A DNA stretch of 64,000 nt from JAJTFW01 sp046330075 (GTDB lineage: Bacteria > Bacteroidota > Bacteroidia > AKYH767-A > OLB10): positions 98,007-162,006 of the forward strand of contig JAXLTL010000009.1 of assembly GCA_046330075.1 (NCBI GenBank). Reading direction: 5' to 3'. Below the pieces are notes generated by a model that was not told the DNA's origin, searched no databases, and was given only the letters and a program-made list of their open reading frames with translations. This document shows positions 16,600 through 24,591 of this stretch, piece after piece (positions within the stretch are counted from its first letter, which is position 1; the number at the start of each line of letters is the position of its first letter). Position numbers and translations under genes: made by a program.

Positions 16600-17043
16600 A
16601 TGAAACAAGCATTTATTCCATCCTGTCTGATATGCCTGCTGCTGGCAGCCTGTTCAGGCGACAGTGTCAAGCAAAAGATCAACAAGGCCGGCGATGTGGC
16701 CGGGCAGGCTGTTGGTGAACTTGCTACCGGCGTTTCAACCGGAGTAGAAAAAGCAATGGGTGTAAATGTTGAAGTGAGTGCTGCGCTTGCAGAAAAAGGA
16801 ATCAGTATTGGCAAAATCACAGTGAGCGATTCCTCTGCAACCGATAACGTGCTGAACGTTTATACTATCTTCAGCAAGGATTTCAGCGGGAGTCTTACAG
16901 CTAAAGTCTTTGATCAGGCAAATGCCGAGATGGGGCGTTCGAAGATGACCGTTAAAGCGGCGAAAGACGATGCGCAATTTGTGGCTTTCGTTTTTGACAA
17001 ACACACCAACCTCGACAATCATTGTAAAGTAATTCTTGAATAA
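16600..17043 (+). CDS. Small lipoprotein of unknown function
   Basis: A 147-residue predicted lipoprotein with a clear lipobox (LLAAC, Cys at about residue 19). The mature protein opens with an amphipathic Gly/Ala-rich helix (KINKAGDVAGQAVGELATG) similar to stress-related surface lipoproteins, then a beta-rich region (VLNVYTIFSKDFSGSLTAKVF, quoted in part) ending HTNLDNHCKVILE. No family is recognised. The next gene starts 8 bases after its stop, so the two are probably an operon. Confidence 0.75.
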   Translation: MKQAFIPSCLICLLLAACSGDSVKQKINKAGDVAGQAVGELATGVSTGVEKAMGVNVEVSAALAEKGISIGKITVSDSSATDNVLNVYTIFSKDFSGSLTAKVFDQANAEMGRSKMTVKAAKDDAQFVAFVFDKHTNLDNHCKVILE

Positions 17044-17051
17044 ACTCACCT

Positions 17052-17621
17052 ATGCCATCTAAATTAGCATTACCGGCGTTTCTCATCCTGTTGCTTTGTA
17101 GTGTCCGTACTGTGGGGAACAGCGCATTGTCTGACTGGAAAATTCTCCCGGGTGAAACTATTAAAATCGGGAATCAGGTATGGATGAAGAAAAATGTAGC
17201 CATCCCCATGCCCAATAGTTTCTGGTACGAGCGTGATTCAGCGGGGAATGCCGGAAACGGACGATTGTATTTTTTCAGTTCGGCACTGGCTGTATGTCCG
17301 AAAGGCTGGCATCTGCCAACAGACCTTGAGTGGAGTGAGCTCATGTCGAATTTTGGCGGAGATAGTCTTGCCGGTCTGGAATTACAAAAAGGCGGGAAGT
17401 CAGGACTTGATCTTCCGCTGGCCGGTTATCGGAGTGCAAACAGTAACAATGATCTGTTCGGGAAGAAAAACGAACAAGGATTTTACTGGACAAGCACAGT
17501 TAAGGGAGAGCAAACAGCTTACGCGAAGGCTATACAGACTGGCAGTACAGTAGTTACAGATATGTATTACCGGAGGGCAAACGCTTTTTCGGTCAGATTT
17601 ATTAAAGACCAGCCTCATTAA
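17052..17621 (+). CDS. Exported FISUMP-domain protein
   Basis: A 189-residue exported protein whose mature part is a single FISUMP domain (the Fibrobacter succinogenes major paralogous domain, related to C-type-lectin-like folds). Typical motifs are IKIGNQVWMKKNV near residue 37, ALAVCPKGWHLPTDLEWSEL, LPLAGYRSA, FYWTSTV and AFSVRFIKD at the end. A hydrophobic N-terminal segment serves as signal. Such domains are common on Bacteroidota and Fibrobacter surface proteins, where they are thought to be adhesive or structural; no precise function is known. It lies 8 bases behind the small lipoprotein gene. Confidence 0.85.
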   Translation: MPSKLALPAFLILLLCSVRTVGNSALSDWKILPGETIKIGNQVWMKKNVAIPMPNSFWYERDSAGNAGNGRLYFFSSALAVCPKGWHLPTDLEWSELMSNFGGDSLAGLELQKGGKSGLDLPLAGYRSANSNNDLFGKKNEQGFYWTSTVKGEQTAYAKAIQTGSTVVTDMYYRRANAFSVRFIKDQPH

Positions 17622-17652
17622 TACCAATGGCAGCTAAAGAACTTTCAACTGC

Positions 17653-18543
17653 ATGGCTGCCGGGCCAGGTATGAATTCAAGCAAACAGCGACATGTGTTC
17701 TCTCCGGGAGTGGTACACATGTTATGGGCCACGTTCTGGTTTTCGCTGATGAACTTTGTGGTTAAACTTCTGGCGGCATTGCCAACCATGGAACTGGTGT
17801 TTTTCCGCTGTGGCATTGCCACTGTTATCAGTTTTGTCGCCCTGCATCGGGCAGGCGTTGACTGGATAGGAAGTAACCGCAAGCTTTTAATTCTCCGCGG
17901 CCTCTTCGGTAATACTGCGCTCTTCGCTTTCTTCTATACGTTGCAGCATATGCCGTTGGGAACTGCTGTCACAATACAATATCTGTCGCCGGTTTTTACC
18001 TCCATATTTGCTATTTTTCTGTTGAAGGAAAAGGTGCTTCCGCTGCAATGGTTTTTCTTTCTTGTTTCATTTGCAGGTGTTGTGCTGGTAAGGGGCTGGG
18101 AACAGAGTGTCCCCTGGGAACTGGTTGCTGTTGGTGTGTTCTCTGCCATCTTCGCTGCCCTTGCCTATAATATGGTTCGTTCACTGCGCGAGAAAGAACA
18201 TCCCCTGGTGGTGGTTCTGCATTTTCAGTTGCTGGGAGCTGTGGCAGGTGGTGGGGCCACGATCTTTCATTGGGAGACACCGGCCGGTTTCGATTGGTTA
18301 TGGCTGATCCTTCTGGGTGTTTTTACACACCTGGGTCAGGATAACCTGACCCGCTCATTGCAGAGCGAAAATGTTGCACGTGTATCTATACTCAATTATT
18401 TGGGCGTTGGATATGCCATTCTGTTTGGTGTAGTGTTTTTTCATGAAACGTATGAGCCTGTACAACTTGCCGGCATGGCGATGGTAGTAGGGGGAGTGGT
18501 ACTCAACCTTTTGCTGACCTCCCGTGTTTCTGTCCGTACCTGA
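17653..18543 (+). CDS. EamA-family (DMT) transporter
   Basis: Drug/metabolite-transporter superfamily protein of 296 residues with ten predicted membrane helices in two EamA repeats. Landmarks are ELVFFRCGIATVIS in repeat 1, the helix 4 motif GTAVTIQYLSPVFTSIFA, FLLKEKVLPLQW, and in repeat 2 LGVFTHLGQDNLTRSLQ and VSILNYLGVGYAILFGVVFF. Proteins of this type export amino acids, metabolites or drugs across the inner membrane; the substrate is not predictable. The ATG at 17653 is used; a second ATG at 17671 (protein MNSSKQRH) is equally possible. It is 31 bases behind the FISUMP gene but functionally unrelated. Confidence 0.9.
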   Translation: MAAGPGMNSSKQRHVFSPGVVHMLWATFWFSLMNFVVKLLAALPTMELVFFRCGIATVISFVALHRAGVDWIGSNRKLLILRGLFGNTALFAFFYTLQHMPLGTAVTIQYLSPVFTSIFAIFLLKEKVLPLQWFFFLVSFAGVVLVRGWEQSVPWELVAVGVFSAIFAALAYNMVRSLREKEHPLVVVLHFQLLGAVAGGGATIFHWETPAGFDWLWLILLGVFTHLGQDNLTRSLQSENVARVSILNYLGVGYAILFGVVFFHETYEPVQLAGMAMVVGGVVLNLLLTSRVSVRT

Positions 18544-18701
18544 CGTTGTGGGAGAGCAAAAGGAAGGCTGTTTTGTGTGCCTGAGCAGGGCCCTCCGGCA
18601 AGGGTATTTAAGGATCTTAGCTCATTGTTTTTAAGCTCAACGGCCTGTTTTTCAGAGGGGAACATCTGTTCTGCTTCCTGTGAAAACAGCTGTAAATTCC
18701 G

Positions 18702-18709
18702 TACCTTTG
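18702..18709 (+). promoter_or_regulatory. -7 box for ileS
   Basis: TACCTTTG matches TAnnTTTG exactly and ends 10 bases before the ileS ATG at 18720, implying a near-leaderless mRNA. Confidence 0.55.
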
Positions 18710-18719
18710 CGCCCTTATT

Positions 18720-21700
18720 ATGCAGCAGTATCCAGAATACAAATCGCTTAACCTGCCCAATATCGCTGAGTCGGTATTGAACCGCTGGCAGGAGCGGCGC
18801 ATCTTTGAACGTTCCGTTGAAGAACGCGAGGGTGCTCCATCATTTACGTTTTATGAAGGCCCGCCTTCCGCGAATGGCCTTCCCGGTATTCACCATGTGA
18901 TGTCGCGAAGCATTAAAGATATTTTCTGCCGCTACAAAACTCAGAAGGGCTTTCAGGTAAAACGCAAAGGCGGATGGGATACCCACGGCCTTCCCATTGA
19001 AATCAGTGTAGAGAAAACGCTGGGTATTACCAAAGAGGATATTGGCGATAAGATTTCGATAGAAGAATACAACAAAGCCTGTCGCCGCGAGGTGATGAAA
19101 TACAAGTCTGTTTGGGACGACCTTACCCGTAAAATGGGGTATTGGGTGGATCTCGAGCATCCGTATATCACGTTCGAAAATTCCTACATCGAAACCTGCT
19201 GGTATCTTCTCAAGGAGTTGCATAAAAAAAATCTGCTCTACAAAGGATATACGATTCAGCCATTCTCTCCTGCAGCAGGCACCGGACTCAGCTCGCATGA
19301 ACTGAATCAGCCGGGTACCTATAAACTGGTAAAGGACACGACCATTGTAGCGCAGTTCAAGGCCATCCGCGATACGAAGAGTGAGATGCTGTTTGCTGCT
19401 ACCGATGCACCGGTTTACTTCCTCGCCTGGACAACGACGCCGTGGACACTCCCTTCCAATGCGGCATTGGCAGTGGGGGCAGATATTTCCTACGTACTGG
19501 TACGCACGTTTAATCCCTACACCTTCGAACCGGTGAGTCTGATTCTGGCGAAAGATCTTTTTGCCAAACATTTCAATGTAAAAAATGCCGAACTGGAGAT
19601 AGCAGATTATCAGCAAGGCAATAAAAATATTCCCTACCGTGTCGAGAAAGAATGGAAGGGAAGTGAACTGCAGGGTATCCGGTACGAACAGCTGTTGCCC
19701 TATGTCCAACCGGAGGGAGATGCGTTCCGTGTGATCACGGGTGATTTTGTAAGTACGGAAGACGGAACCGGTATCGTTCATATCGCTCCAACGTTTGGTG
19801 CGGATGACTTCCGGGTGGCGAAACAGCACAATGTGCCCGCAATTCTTGTGAAAGATGAAAGCGGTAAGCCGATGCCGTTAGTTGATCGCCGCGGACGCTT
19901 TGTGAAAGAAGTTGTTGATTTTCCGCTTGAATTCGTGAAAGAAGAATATCTCAACGAAACAGAAAAGGAAGAAGAACGGAAAAAACAGGGCCGCGATAAA
20001 TATCTCAGTGTGGATGAGCGCATCGCCATCCGGCTGAAAGGGGAAAACAAAGCCTTCAAGGTAGAGAAGTACGAGCATACCTATCCGCATTGCTGGCGTA
20101 CCGACAAACCTGTATTGTATTATCCGCTCGATTCATGGTTCATCCGCACCACGGCATGCAAGGACCGCATGATTGAGCTGAATGAAACCATCAACTGGAA
20201 ACCGGAAAGTACTGGAACGGGCCGTTTTGGTAACTGGCTGGAGAATCTCGTTGACTGGAACCTCAGCCGTTCACGTTATTGGGGCATTCCACTGCCCATC
20301 TGGCGCAGTGAAAGCGGAGAAGAGAAATGCATCGGCTCGGTTGCTGAACTGAACGAAGAACTCAAGAAATCTGCGGCAGCCGGATTAATGGATCCTGCGA
20401 AGATGGAACACCTTGATCCGTCGAAAGGGGATTTTGATTTACACCGCCCGTATGTTGATCATGCTGTGCTGGTATCTGATACCGGCAAACCCATGTACCG
20501 TGAACCGGACCTGATTGATGTATGGTTTGACTCGGGTGCAATGCCTTATGCACAATGGAACTATCCGTTTTCACGGACTTCGCTGGAGCATGTATATCCT
20601 GCCGACTTCATTGCCGAAGGTGTAGATCAGACCCGTGGCTGGTTTTTTACCCTGCATGCAATTGCTGTAATGCTGTTTGATTCCGTTGCGTTTAAGAATG
20701 TGGTATCGAACGGACTTGTACTCGACAAAAACGGTAACAAGATGTCAAAACGGCTGGGCAATGCCGTTGATCCGTTCAGTACACTCGAAACATATGGTCC
20801 CGATGCGACGCGCTGGTACATGATCAGCAATGCGCAGCCCTGGGATAATCTCAAATTTAATCTTGATGGTATCGGAGAGGTACAGCGTAAGTTCTTCGGT
20901 ACGCTTTACAATACCTATAACTTCTTCGCGTTGTATGCCAATATCGACGGATTCAGGTATGAAGATAAAGACATTCCGGTAGCACAGCGCACCGAACTGG
21001 ATCGTTGGGTGCTGAGTCTGCTCAATTCACTCGTGAAAGAGGTAGATAGCTGTTATGCCGACTATGAGCCAACGAAGGCAGCCCGTGAAATTCAGGACTT
21101 CGTCAGTGAGCATCTCAGTAACTGGTATGTACGGCTCAGCCGTCGCCGTTTCTGGAAAGGAGACTATACCGACGACAAGAAAGCAGCCTATCAGACACTC
21201 TATACCTGTCTGGACACGATCGCACGCCTGATGGCACCTATCTCACCCTTCTTCGCCGATCAGTTGTTTACTGACCTTAATGACGTTTCAAAGAGAGATC
21301 GTCATGAGTCGGTACACCTGTCGTCTTTCCCTGTTGCCGATGAAAGCCTCATCGACAAAGACCTCGAGGAGCGGATGCAACTTGCACAGGATATCAGTTC
21401 CATGACGCTCAGTCTGCGGAAGAAGGTCAACATTAAAGTTCGCCAGCCGCTTCAGAAAATTCTGCTTCCCGTAACCAATCCCGAATTCCGTAAACGGGTG
21501 CAGGCGGTGGAAGAGCTGATCAAGGCAGAAGTCAATGTAGAAGAGATTCAGTTTCTGGACGATGCAAATAACATCCTTGTCAAGAAGATCAAGCCAAATT
21601 TCAAGGCACTGGGACCCAAGGTTGGCGGATTAATGAAGCAACTAACGGCCCGCATAGCCGAAATTTCGCAGGACGAAATTGCCTATCTGGAACAACAGGG

Positions 21701-22121
21701 GATTTTACCGCTCAGGCTCGGTGAGGTCCTCTTTGACCTCTGTATAGAGGATGTGGAGGTCCTTAGTGAAGATATTCCGGGCTGGCAGGTCGCCAGTCAG
21801 GGAAGGCTCACAGTGGCGCTGGATGTGACCCTTACCGACGAACTTCGGGAAAAGGGGCTGGCCCGGGAACTGGTCAACCGGATTCAGAACATACGGAAAG
21901 ACAAAGGGTTCGAGATTACTGACCGTATAATGGTGCGTATTCAGGCACCTGAGAATGTTCAGCGTTCAGTGAAGAACAATTTCGACTATATTCGCACCGA
22001 AATTTTAGCTACCAGTCTGGAGCTGGTGGATCAGCTGGAGGGCAGTGATGCTATTCCGGTAGAAGTAGATGAAGACCTCCAGGTATTGACAACCGTAAAT
22101 AAATATTCAAATGGCCACTAA
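18720..22121 (+). CDS. ileS: Isoleucyl-tRNA synthetase, IleS2 type with swapped GIHH signature
   Basis: Class I aminoacyl-tRNA synthetase of 1133 residues that charges tRNA-Ile. It is the long eukaryote-like IleS2 form, about 200 residues longer than the E. coli type. Seen in order: the nucleotide-binding signature, which reads G56-I57-H58-H59 where HxGH is usual; WDTHGLPIE; the editing domain (SPAAGTGLSSHEL, TTTPWTLPSNAAL, GTGIVHIAPTFGADD with the editing Asp); GVDQTRGWF; the KMSKR loop at about 674-678; and a C-terminal domain ending in VLTTVNKYSNGH. The swapped signature is reported for a subset of IleS2 enzymes with extreme mupirocin resistance. It is the only ileS in the window and overlaps the next gene by 11 bases. 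Confidence 0.96.
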   Translation: MQQYPEYKSLNLPNIAESVLNRWQERRIFERSVEEREGAPSFTFYEGPPSANGLPGIHHVMSRSIKDIFCRYKTQKGFQVKRKGGWDTHGLPIEISVEKTLGITKEDIGDKISIEEYNKACRREVMKYKSVWDDLTRKMGYWVDLEHPYITFENSYIETCWYLLKELHKKNLLYKGYTIQPFSPAAGTGLSSHELNQPGTYKLVKDTTIVAQFKAIRDTKSEMLFAATDAPVYFLAWTTTPWTLPSNAALAVGADISYVLVRTFNPYTFEPVSLILAKDLFAKHFNVKNAELEIADYQQGNKNIPYRVEKEWKGSELQGIRYEQLLPYVQPEGDAFRVITGDFVSTEDGTGIVHIAPTFGADDFRVAKQHNVPAILVKDESGKPMPLVDRRGRFVKEVVDFPLEFVKEEYLNETEKEEERKKQGRDKYLSVDERIAIRLKGENKAFKVEKYEHTYPHCWRTDKPVLYYPLDSWFIRTTACKDRMIELNETINWKPESTGTGRFGNWLENLVDWNLSRSRYWGIPLPIWRSESGEEKCIGSVAELNEELKKSAAAGLMDPAKMEHLDPSKGDFDLHRPYVDHAVLVSDTGKPMYREPDLIDVWFDSGAMPYAQWNYPFSRTSLEHVYPADFIAEGVDQTRGWFFTLHAIAVMLFDSVAFKNVVSNGLVLDKNGNKMSKRLGNAVDPFSTLETYGPDATRWYMISNAQPWDNLKFNLDGIGEVQRKFFGTLYNTYNFFALYANIDGFRYEDKDIPVAQRTELDRWVLSLLNSLVKEVDSCYADYEPTKAAREIQDFVSEHLSNWYVRLSRRRFWKGDYTDDKKAAYQTLYTCLDTIARLMAPISPFFADQLFTDLNDVSKRDRHESVHLSSFPVADESLIDKDLEERMQLAQDISSMTLSLRKKVNIKVRQPLQKILLPVTNPEFRKRVQAVEELIKAEVNVEEIQFLDDANNILVKKIKPNFKALGPKVGGLMKQLTARIAEISQDEIAYLEQQGILPLRLGEVLFDLCIEDVEVLSEDIPGWQVASQGRLTVALDVTLTDELREKGLARELVNRIQNIRKDKGFEITDRIMVRIQAPENVQRSVKNNFDYIRTEILATSLELVDQLEGSDAIPVEVDEDLQVLTTVNKYSNGH

Positions 22122-22965
22122 AAAAACCGTTTCAAAGACTAAGAAGGCCGCGGCGAAGAAACCGGCAAAAAAAGCTGCACCTGCCAGGAAAGCGGTGAAA
22201 AAGGCAGCGCCTGCCAGAAAACCGGCTACTAAGGCACCGGCGAAGAAAGCTGCTCCCAAGAAGCCTGCAGCTAAAAAAACTGTGGCCAAAAAAGAGGTAA
22301 AGAAAGCGGCACCGAAAAAAGCTGCGCCGGCACCTAAGAAAGCTGTGAAAAAGGTGGAGATCAAAAAAGCTCCTGTTAAGGTGGTAAAGCCTGCTGCACC
22401 AAAAGCTAAGGCAGCACCGTTATCCAAAGCAGCACCTGCTCCTAAGGCAGCACCGGCTCCCATGCCTGCTCCTAAGGCAGCACCGGCTCCCAAGTCAGTA
22501 AAACCTGTGGCACCAGCAGTAAAAGTGCCAGTTGCTCCTGTGACGAAAGAAAAAAATATGACAGAGAAAGAGATAGTTAAGCCTGTGACTAACCTCCGCT
22601 ACAGCGATGCTGATCTTGCGGAATTCAAACAACTGATTCAAAGTAAACTCACTGATGCCCGTGAAGAACTTGTAAACCTTCAGGCACAGATTCTGAATGC
22701 CAACGAAAACGGTACCGACGATACTGGTGCATCTTTTAAAATGCTGGAAGACGGTTCAGAAACGCTGGCCAAAGAAGAAGCCGCAAATCTTGCTGCGCGC
22801 CAGAAGAAGTTCATCGAGCAATTGGAATCAGCGTTGGTACGTATTGAAAACAAAACCTACGGAATCTGCCGGGTTACAGGTCAGCTGATACCGAAGGAAC
22901 GCCTTCGTGCTGTACCTCATACTACGCAAAGTATGGAAGCAAAATTGAAGCAATACCGCGACTAA
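22111..22965 (+). CDS. DksA/TraR-like protein with a Lys/Ala/Pro-rich N-terminal tail
   Basis: A 284-residue protein in two parts. Residues 1 to about 150 are low-complexity Lys/Ala/Pro repeats (KKAAPARKA, KKAAPAPKA and similar), like the tails of histone H1-type bacterial proteins, and should bind nucleic acid. Residues about 165-284 are a DksA/TraR-type coiled coil with a zinc-finger-like end. The coil carries the DDTGASFKMLEDGSE tip region. In the finger, YGICRVTGQLIPKERLRAVP keeps only one of the four zinc-binding cysteines, so zinc binding is doubtful; low-cysteine DksA relatives are known. It starts inside the last codons of ileS (ATG at 22111, ileS stop ends 22121), so translation is coupled. 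RNA polymerase control under stress is inferred from the family. Confidence 0.85.
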   Translation: MATKKTVSKTKKAAAKKPAKKAAPARKAVKKAAPARKPATKAPAKKAAPKKPAAKKTVAKKEVKKAAPKKAAPAPKKAVKKVEIKKAPVKVVKPAAPKAKAAPLSKAAPAPKAAPAPMPAPKAAPAPKSVKPVAPAVKVPVAPVTKEKNMTEKEIVKPVTNLRYSDADLAEFKQLIQSKLTDAREELVNLQAQILNANENGTDDTGASFKMLEDGSETLAKEEAANLAARQKKFIEQLESALVRIENKTYGICRVTGQLIPKERLRAVPHTTQSMEAKLKQYRD

Positions 22966-23000
22966 GCCACACTGGCAGTCCGGTAAACCGGTAATAATAA

Positions 23001-23037
23001 AAAGAGGCTGTCTCCCTGCGTGCGACAGCCTCTTTAA
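23001..23037 (+). terminator. Intrinsic terminator behind the ileS-dksA-like pair
   Basis: AAAGAGGCTGT at 23001-23011 pairs perfectly with ACAGCCTCTTT at 23025-23035, with a 13-base loop. It lies 35 bases behind the DksA-like stop codon and 24 before lspA, so lspA may need its own promoter or read-through. Confidence 0.8.
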
Positions 23038-23060
23038 CTTTCAGGAATCACTTCATCAAC

Positions 23061-23726
23061 ATGAAACGACCATTAATTATTATCCTCATCATACTTTTTC
23101 TGGATCAGTTTATTAAAATCTGGATTAAGACACATATGTATATGGGTGAGGAAATTGAATTTGCCCGGTGGTTCATTATTCACTTCACTGAAAACAACGG
23201 GATGGCCTATGGGATGGAGTTTGGAGGAGATTACGGAAAATTGTTTTTAAGTGTGTTCAGGATCGTTTTTGTTGCCGGAATGATCTGGTACCTCAACAAG
23301 CTGGTAAAAGAGCAGGCAAGCCGCTTATTTATCTTTATTGTGTCGCTGGTGATTGCAGGTGCCATTGGAAATATTATTGATTCTGTTTTTTACGGAATGA
23401 TTTTCTCATCAAGTGATTTTGGTACCATTGCGCAGATGTTCCCTGCCGAAGGCGGTTATTCCAGTTTCCTGCATGGAAAAGTGGTAGATATGTTTTATTT
23501 CCCGATTCTCAGCGGAACATTTCCTGACTGGTTTCCGGTTTGGGGAGGTCAGCCATTCCTCTTTTTCCGTCCGGTATTTAATCTGGCTGACGCATCCATC
23601 AGTGTGGGAGTGATTCTCTGGATTCTTTTCCAGAAGAAAATATATCCTGACGAAAAAGGGGAAACGACGACTGAAGAAACAGCGGCTTCTTTTCCGGAGG
23701 AAGGTCAGGAAGAGACGGCAGGTTGA
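23061..23726 (+). CDS. lspA: Lipoprotein signal peptidase (signal peptidase II)
   Basis: Aspartic membrane protease of 221 residues that cuts signal peptides of lipoproteins next to the lipidated Cys, as needed for the several lipoproteins in this window. Four membrane helices and the conserved regions are present: DQFIKIWIK near the start, FTENNGMAYGM, the first catalytic Asp in GAIGNIIDSVFYG, and the second in FNLADASISVG. It is about 50 residues longer than the E. coli enzyme, because of a loop (SSSDFGTIAQMFPAEGGYSS, in part) between helices 3 and 4 and an acidic tail, as usual in Bacteroidota. The ileS, dksA-like, lspA order is also common there. Confidence 0.95.
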   Translation: MKRPLIIILIILFLDQFIKIWIKTHMYMGEEIEFARWFIIHFTENNGMAYGMEFGGDYGKLFLSVFRIVFVAGMIWYLNKLVKEQASRLFIFIVSLVIAGAIGNIIDSVFYGMIFSSSDFGTIAQMFPAEGGYSSFLHGKVVDMFYFPILSGTFPDWFPVWGGQPFLFFRPVFNLADASISVGVILWILFQKKIYPDEKGETTTEETAASFPEEGQEETAG

Positions 23727-23727
23727 T

Positions 23728-24438
23728 TCAGCGAAGTGATCCCGCTGCTGCCTGCAAACCTTTCACATCGGTCAGCAGAATCATCTTTCCTTCCAACCTG
23801 ATCAGTCCTTCTTCTTTTAATTGAATTAAATTACGAATCAGCGTTTCCGTTGCGGTACCCGTCAATGCCGATAAATCCTGACGTGACAGCACGATATTCA
23901 AGGCTCCGTTTTCCTTTCCTGTTCCGAATTTCTCTTTCAGAAAGAGCAGGCACGCTGCAATACGAGACCGTACAGGTTTATATGTTTGTGATATCAATTG
24001 CTGTTCGGTGGAAGTGAGGTTCACTGCGAAAAGCGAAATCAAATGTTGTTGCAGGTTTTTATTATTTCCATAGAGATGATGGAACACATCCTTACTCAGA
24101 AAGCAAACATGTGTTTCTTCCAGCGCTTCTGCAGTAGTGGTATGCGGCAGGTTGGTGAGCAAGGCCCTGTGACCGATGATATCCCCTTCTCCGGCCAGGC
24201 GTACAATCTGGTCGCGGCCTGTGCCTGAAGGCAGATGTAACTTGACGCTCCCTTTTTCAATCACAAAGACTCCCAGGGGAAGCGTGTCCCGATGGAATAT
24301 AATACTGCCTTTTCGGTAGGTATACCGCCCTTTAAACTGGTTGACATGAAAAATATCATCCGTTGAAATATCACAGAAAACAGATTTCAACCGTGACGTA
24401 CAAGTGTGACAATTGACCTGATGTCCTCTTTTTTTCAT
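23728..24438 (-). CDS. Crp/Fnr-family regulator with FNR-like cysteine set
   Basis: A 236-residue transcription factor: N-terminal Cys motif, cyclic-nucleotide-binding-type beta roll (RKGSIIFHRDTLPLGVFVIE, in part, to LAGEGDIIG), dimer helix, and winged helix-turn-helix (LSRQDLSALTGTATETLIRNL). Cysteines at 10, 13 and 22 near the start and C112 in THVCFLS sit where FNR has its four cluster ligands, though the C13-C22 gap is longer than in FNR. It may therefore sense oxygen or NO through an iron-sulfur cluster. The recognition helix keeps Glu and Arg at the two DNA-contact positions (TETLIR against VETISR in FNR). It faces the hemoglobin-RIC-NorB operon and most likely controls it. Confidence 0.88.
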   Translation of the reverse strand: MKKRGHQVNCHTCTSRLKSVFCDISTDDIFHVNQFKGRYTYRKGSIIFHRDTLPLGVFVIEKGSVKLHLPSGTGRDQIVRLAGEGDIIGHRALLTNLPHTTTAEALEETHVCFLSKDVFHHLYGNNKNLQQHLISLFAVNLTSTEQQLISQTYKPVRSRIAACLLFLKEKFGTGKENGALNIVLSRQDLSALTGTATETLIRNLIQLKEEGLIRLEGKMILLTDVKGLQAAAGSLR

Positions 24439-24466
24439 AATTCAGTAATTCAAGATCAGCGGGAGG

Positions 24467-24474
24467 CAAAAATA
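24467..24474 (-). promoter_or_regulatory. -7 box of the FNR-like regulator, next to an inverted repeat
   Basis: On the minus strand TATTTTTG runs from 24474 to 24467, about 30 bases before the regulator's ATG at 24438. Directly upstream, AAAGAG (24474-24479) and CTCTTT (24486-24491) form a perfect inverted repeat around GATCAT, placed where it could block or aid this promoter. Confidence 0.45.
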
Positions 24475-24504
24475 AAGAGGATCATCTCTTTTTTCGTTAA
24501 AAGG

Positions 24505-24516
24505 TGATGAGGATCA
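24505..24516. promoter_or_regulatory. Likely FNR/CRP-type binding site, TGATgaggATCA
   Basis: TGAT-gagg-ATCA is a perfect dyad and matches the core of the FNR consensus (TTGAT-N4-ATCAA) at all eight core bases; the outer bases are G and T instead of T and A. Its centre (24510.5) is about 41.5 bases upstream of the start of transcription expected from the -7-like box at 24540-24547, the position used by class II activators. Confidence 0.6.
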
Positions 24517-24539
24517 TTTTTTAAGGATTCAGATGCCAA

Positions 24540-24547
24540 CATCTTTG
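24540..24547 (+). promoter_or_regulatory. Weak -7 box for the hemoglobin-RIC-TPL-nor operon
   Basis: CATCTTTG differs from TAnnTTTG at the first base only. No TTG lies at the -33 distance; the FNR-type dyad takes that place, which fits a promoter that needs an activator. The first ATG of the operon is at 24592. Confidence 0.45.
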
Positions 24548-24591
24548 CATGGTTCATTTCGCAGTCACTTAAAGCGTGAATTGACCGGAGT

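Noticed and set aside
18544..18719. T-box or other riboswitch in front of ileS
   Set aside because: No T-box core (specifier loop, antiterminator) can be seen, T-boxes are not expected in this phylum, and the -7 box leaves almost no leader.
18840..19829. Leftward 329-codon frame inside ileS
   Set aside because: The plus strand here codes for highly conserved synthetase motifs; the opposite frame resembles no protein.
22107..22493. Leftward 128-codon frame rich in Gly, Ala and Phe
   Set aside because: It is the mirror of the Lys/Ala/Pro repeats of the DksA-like gene; the low-complexity code makes a long opposite frame by itself.
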